This document shows positions 61,856-64,000 of a stretch of 64,000 bases of DNA, piece after piece. The position numbers and the translations under genes were made by a program. Within the stretch, counting starts at the first letter, position 1, and every line of letters begins with the position of its first letter. Origin of the DNA: Nocardia spumae (GTDB taxonomy: Bacteria > Actinomycetota > Actinomycetes > Mycobacteriales > Mycobacteriaceae); assembly GCF_020733635.1 (NCBI RefSeq), contig NZ_JAJFZL010000001.1:1612001-1676000 (forward strand). The letters are read 5' to 3'. The notes below the pieces were generated by a model. It searched no databases. It was not told the origin of the DNA and saw only the letters and a list, made by a program, of their open reading frames with translations.

Positions 61856-62775
61856 CGTTCGATTGGAATGCCACGAATACGTGGGATCGACCACAGTGGG
61901 CGATCGACGAATTGGTCGACGCGAAGAACGGGCGCACCGTTTCGGTGGTGCTGCCCGCGTTGAACGAAGAGCGCACGGTCGCCGATGTGGTGACCAGTAT
62001 CCGACCGCTGCTCGGCACACTCGTCGACGAGCTGGTCGTATTGGATTCCGGTTCGGTGGACGCCACCGCGGAACGTGCCCGGGCCGCCGGCGCGCGGGTC
62101 GTGACCCGCGAGCAGGCGGTGCCGGAGCTGGACCCGGTATCCGGTAAGGGAGAGGTCCTCTGGCGGTCGCTGGCGGCGACCTCCGGTGATCTGGTGGCGT
62201 TCGTCGATTCGGATCTGATCGATCCGGATCCGATGTTCGTGCCGAAGCTGCTGGGCCCGCTGCTGACCGTCGACGGTATGCATCTGGTGAAGGCCTACTA
62301 CCGGCGCCCGCTGCGCCAGGGCGCGGCGGTGGATCAGCACGGCGGCGGCCGGGTGACCGAGTTGGTGGCGCGGCCGTTGCTGGCGGCGCTGCGGCCGGAT
62401 CTGTCGAAGGTGTTGCAGCCCTTGGGGGGTGAGTACGCGGGCACCCGCGAACTGCTCACCGCGGTGCCGTTCGCACCCGGTTACGGCGTGGAAATCGGTT
62501 TGCTGCTGGATACTTTCGATCTGCTGGGGCTGGCGGCGATCGGTCAGGTGAATTTGGGTGTGCGCACGCACCGCAACCGCCCGCTGTCGGATCTGGGCGT
62601 CATGAGCCGTCAGATTCTGGGCACCGTCCTGGGGCGTAGCGGAATCCGGGACTCGGGTGCGGCATTGACCCAATTCCCTCTGGTCGGAGAGGAATTCACC
62701 GCTCTCACCACCGATGTGCATCTGGCGGACCGCCCGCCGATGAACACGCTGCGGCCCGCACGGGTCGCCGCCTGA
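61852..62775 (+). CDS. gpgS: Glucosyl-3-phosphoglycerate synthase GpgS
   Basis: 307 residues from ATG 61852, overlapping the folP2 stop (ATGA). GT-A (GT81) motifs: PALNEE (35-40), LDSGSVDAT, and the metal site FVDSD (117-121), followed by the acceptor loop GGEYAGTRELL and GVEIGLLLD. The enzyme makes glucosyl-3-phosphoglycerate from NDP-glucose and 3-phosphoglycerate, the first step of methylglucose lipopolysaccharide synthesis. The operon ends with a strong hairpin. Confidence 0.95.
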   Translation: MTFDWNATNTWDRPQWAIDELVDAKNGRTVSVVLPALNEERTVADVVTSIRPLLGTLVDELVVLDSGSVDATAERARAAGARVVTREQAVPELDPVSGKGEVLWRSLAATSGDLVAFVDSDLIDPDPMFVPKLLGPLLTVDGMHLVKAYYRRPLRQGAAVDQHGGGRVTELVARPLLAALRPDLSKVLQPLGGEYAGTRELLTAVPFAPGYGVEIGLLLDTFDLLGLAAIGQVNLGVRTHRNRPLSDLGVMSRQILGTVLGRSGIRDSGAALTQFPLVGEEFTALTTDVHLADRPPMNTLRPARVAA

Positions 62776-62794
62776 TTCTCGACGCGAGACCGTG

Positions 62795-62838
62795 CCCTGC
62801 GTGGGTTTCGGCCGAGCGGGCCGAAAACCCACGCAGGG
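62795..62838. terminator. Long hairpin after gpgS
   Basis: CCCTGCGTGGGTTTCGGCC pairs with GGCCGAAAACCCACGCAGGG, a 19-bp stem with one bulged A and a short loop. It lies 20 bases after the gpgS stop and 21 bases before the convergent HTH gene, so it can serve both. Confidence 0.85.
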
Positions 62839-62858
62839 GCGGAGCCGACGCCGAAGGT

Positions 62859-63695
62859 TCAGCGTTCGTGGCGGTAGATCGGGGTGAGCAGATCCGCCTC
62901 CACCGGTTCTCCGGTGCTGCGGTCGTAGCGCACCCCGACCACCACGGAGAAGGCGCGGGTGTCCGCGCGTTCGTGCAGGGTCGCCAGCCGGGTGGCGAGA
63001 AGCCGTACGGCGCCGAGTGATCCGGGCGGATGCAGGCCGTCGATCACCAGAATCGTGCCGCGTCCGTCCGGCCGGGGTAGCCGGGCCAGATAGGCGATGT
63101 CGTAGGGTTCCGTGCCGCCGGGCCGGTAGACGCGCCGGGCGGCACGGTCCTCGATGGCGCGCCGCACCCGTCCGGCCCGGGCCAGTGTGCGCCGCAATCG
63201 CGGATCGGCCGACACCAGATACCGCAGACTGGGCGACAATTCGGGACCGCCGAGCACGATCAGCCCGTCGCGATCGAGATCGAGCGGCCGGCCGGGCAGG
63301 AAACGTTCGACCGTGACCGTGAATCCGAGTTGCCGCAACAGTTCCGCCAGGCGATTCGGCGCCGCGGCATCCGGTGCGCCGACCAGCGGCGTGGCGCGGG
63401 TCGCGGCGCGCTGATCGGGGGTGAGCACGGTCAGCGGTCCGTGGCCGAAGAACAGGCCCTCCGGTGCGGGGCCCTGGGTGCTGACCTGGTGGATCCGGGC
63501 ACGTGAAAGCCCCGCTGCCGCACCGATCCTGGCGAAGGTCCACCCCTCGGCGTGCAGCTCCTGGATCACCGCACGGCGGATGCGGGTGAGCTCGTTGATG
63601 GTCTGCTGGGCCGCCGCGACCCCTTCGGTGGCGGCCTTGAGTCGCTCGACCTTGTCCTCGATCGCGAAAACTCGCGCCACCTCGTCGGCCGACAT
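62859..63695 (-). CDS. HTH protein with an unidentified C-terminal domain
   Basis: 278 residues from ATG 63695. The N-terminal helix (EVARVFAIEDKVERLKAATE) leads to a sigma-region-4-like HTH (RRAVIQELHAEGWTFARIG, then AAAGLSRARIHQV). After a Pro-rich linker, the C-terminal about 180 residues hold alternating strands and helices: DGLIVLGGPELSPSLRYLVS, DIAYLARLPRPDGRG, TILVIDGLHPPGSLGAVRLL and a closing DLLTPIYRHER. The LGGPE and GLHPPGSLGA turns suggest a Rossmann-like sensor or enzyme domain; I have seen similar wording at the end of actinobacterial signalling proteins but cannot name it. Repeated GTCTAG boxes lie upstream (63703 and 63729). Confidence 0.7.
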   Translation of the reverse strand: MSADEVARVFAIEDKVERLKAATEGVAAAQQTINELTRIRRAVIQELHAEGWTFARIGAAAGLSRARIHQVSTQGPAPEGLFFGHGPLTVLTPDQRAATRATPLVGAPDAAAPNRLAELLRQLGFTVTVERFLPGRPLDLDRDGLIVLGGPELSPSLRYLVSADPRLRRTLARAGRVRRAIEDRAARRVYRPGGTEPYDIAYLARLPRPDGRGTILVIDGLHPPGSLGAVRLLATRLATLHERADTRAFSVVVGVRYDRSTGEPVEADLLTPIYRHER

Positions 63696-63822
63696 GTGCG
63701 AAGTCTAGATAGCTCGACAGCAGGATGCGTCTAGTCCGGTTGACGAATCCGGTGCTCACGGCCAATCGAACCGGTGCACCGGATATTTCGGCCGGACCGG
63801 ACAACCCGGTGCGGCGGCCCGC

Positions 63823-64000
63823 TCAGGTGGCGTCGAAATCGATCGGAGGTTTCTCGTTGCGGTCGAGCGGTTTCGGCGGCTCGGGCACCGAATAGCCGGA
63901 CGGTGCCGCGGAATTCGATACGCCGGATCCGGGTACCGCGGAATTGCCGGATTGCCCGTTCGCCGAATTCGAGGCACCGAATGTGCCGGTGAACAGTGAA
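63823..64000 (-). CDS. C-terminal part of a low-complexity protein (cut by the window edge)
   Basis: A minus-strand frame enters from the right edge and stops at TGA 63823-63825. The last 58 residues are Ser/Asn/Gly/Ala-rich (FGASNSANGQSGNSAVPGSG), then Pro-rich (YSVPEPPKPLDRNEKPP), ending IDFDAT. This composition is typical of the disordered tail of an exported or cell-wall-associated protein, but without the N-terminus no family can be named. The 127 bases between its stop and the HTH gene start presumably hold the HTH gene's promoter. Confidence 0.6.
   Translation of the reverse strand, partial: SLFTGTFGASNSANGQSGNSAVPGSGVSNSAAPSGYSVPEPPKPLDRNEKPPIDFDAT

Noticed and set aside
63898..63990. 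Repeated GAATTC/GGAATT-like words near the right edge
   Set aside because: They encode Asn-Ser/Ser-Ala repeats of the low-complexity protein tail and need no separate explanation.
1..64000. CRISPR arrays, tRNA or rRNA genes, insertion sequences and prophage
   Set aside because: I looked for regular spaced repeats, cloverleaf-like sequences, transposase motifs and terminal repeats and saw none that hold up.

Overview
This 64 kb window is high-GC actinobacterial DNA, most likely from Nocardia or a close relative in the Mycobacteriales. The core genes are a mycobacterial-type set: PIM mannosyltransferase (pimE), LpqW lipoprotein, mycothiol deacetylase (mshB), F420 synthase (fbiC), seven-iron ferredoxin, glucosyl-3-phosphoglycerate synthase (gpgS) and a degenerate folP2. 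Their order from about 28.6 kb to 62.8 kb follows the Mycobacterium tuberculosis Rv1159-Rv1208 region, with local insertions. GTG starts, GTGA/ATGA overlaps and some apparently leaderless genes fit this group. I see no rRNA, tRNA, CRISPR array, insertion sequence or prophage.

Layout. 1-28 kb is an accessory region of small regulator/enzyme pairs. It holds two stress-type genes with divergent SigB/SigF-like promoters (csbD and a small membrane protein); an ArsR/SRPBCC pair with an operator-like repeat over a leaderless promoter; a TetR/oxidoreductase pair with a textbook operator; an epoxide hydrolase/WYL regulator pair; an HxlR/DoxX pair; two decayed genes (one a mycofactocin-type SDR remnant); a complete osmoprotectant (OpuB-like) ABC operon whose first gene appears to start at CTG; and several exported proteins. 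These include a CHAP-domain protein, a tandem-duplicated protein, a Tat-exported DUF1906 protein and a striking nonapeptide-repeat protein.

28-36 kb is the cell-envelope and redox core: pimE, phhB, a tiny Cys/Lys-rich protein, typA, lpqW, mshB, a 52-residue gene and a membrane protein, closed by a strong terminator. 36-39.5 kb is a conservon-type signalling cluster (sensor, roadblock, DUF742) without its usual GTPase. 39.5-44 kb carries a GMC oxidoreductase and two bacterial PH-domain membrane proteins.

44-51 kb contains fbiC, fdxA (with an IdeR/DtxR-like box), dapC, pruA and putA, so F420 synthesis, ferredoxin, lysine/DAP synthesis and proline catabolism sit together. At 51-53.5 kb two MpaB-family oxygenase paralogues flank a TetR gene, and both carry a similar 27-bp imperfect palindrome upstream. 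53.6-62.8 kb contains fadD36, a PPOX protein, divergent dapD and dapE, two LOG-type genes, fadD6, folP2 and gpgS, ending in a strong hairpin. The right edge has an HTH-plus-unknown-domain protein and the C-terminus of a low-complexity protein.

The most interesting items are the nonapeptide-repeat protein at 26.7-27.1 kb, the paired stress promoters, the probable CTG start, the MpaB/TetR module, the IdeR-like box at fdxA, and the HTH fusion at 62.9-63.7 kb.
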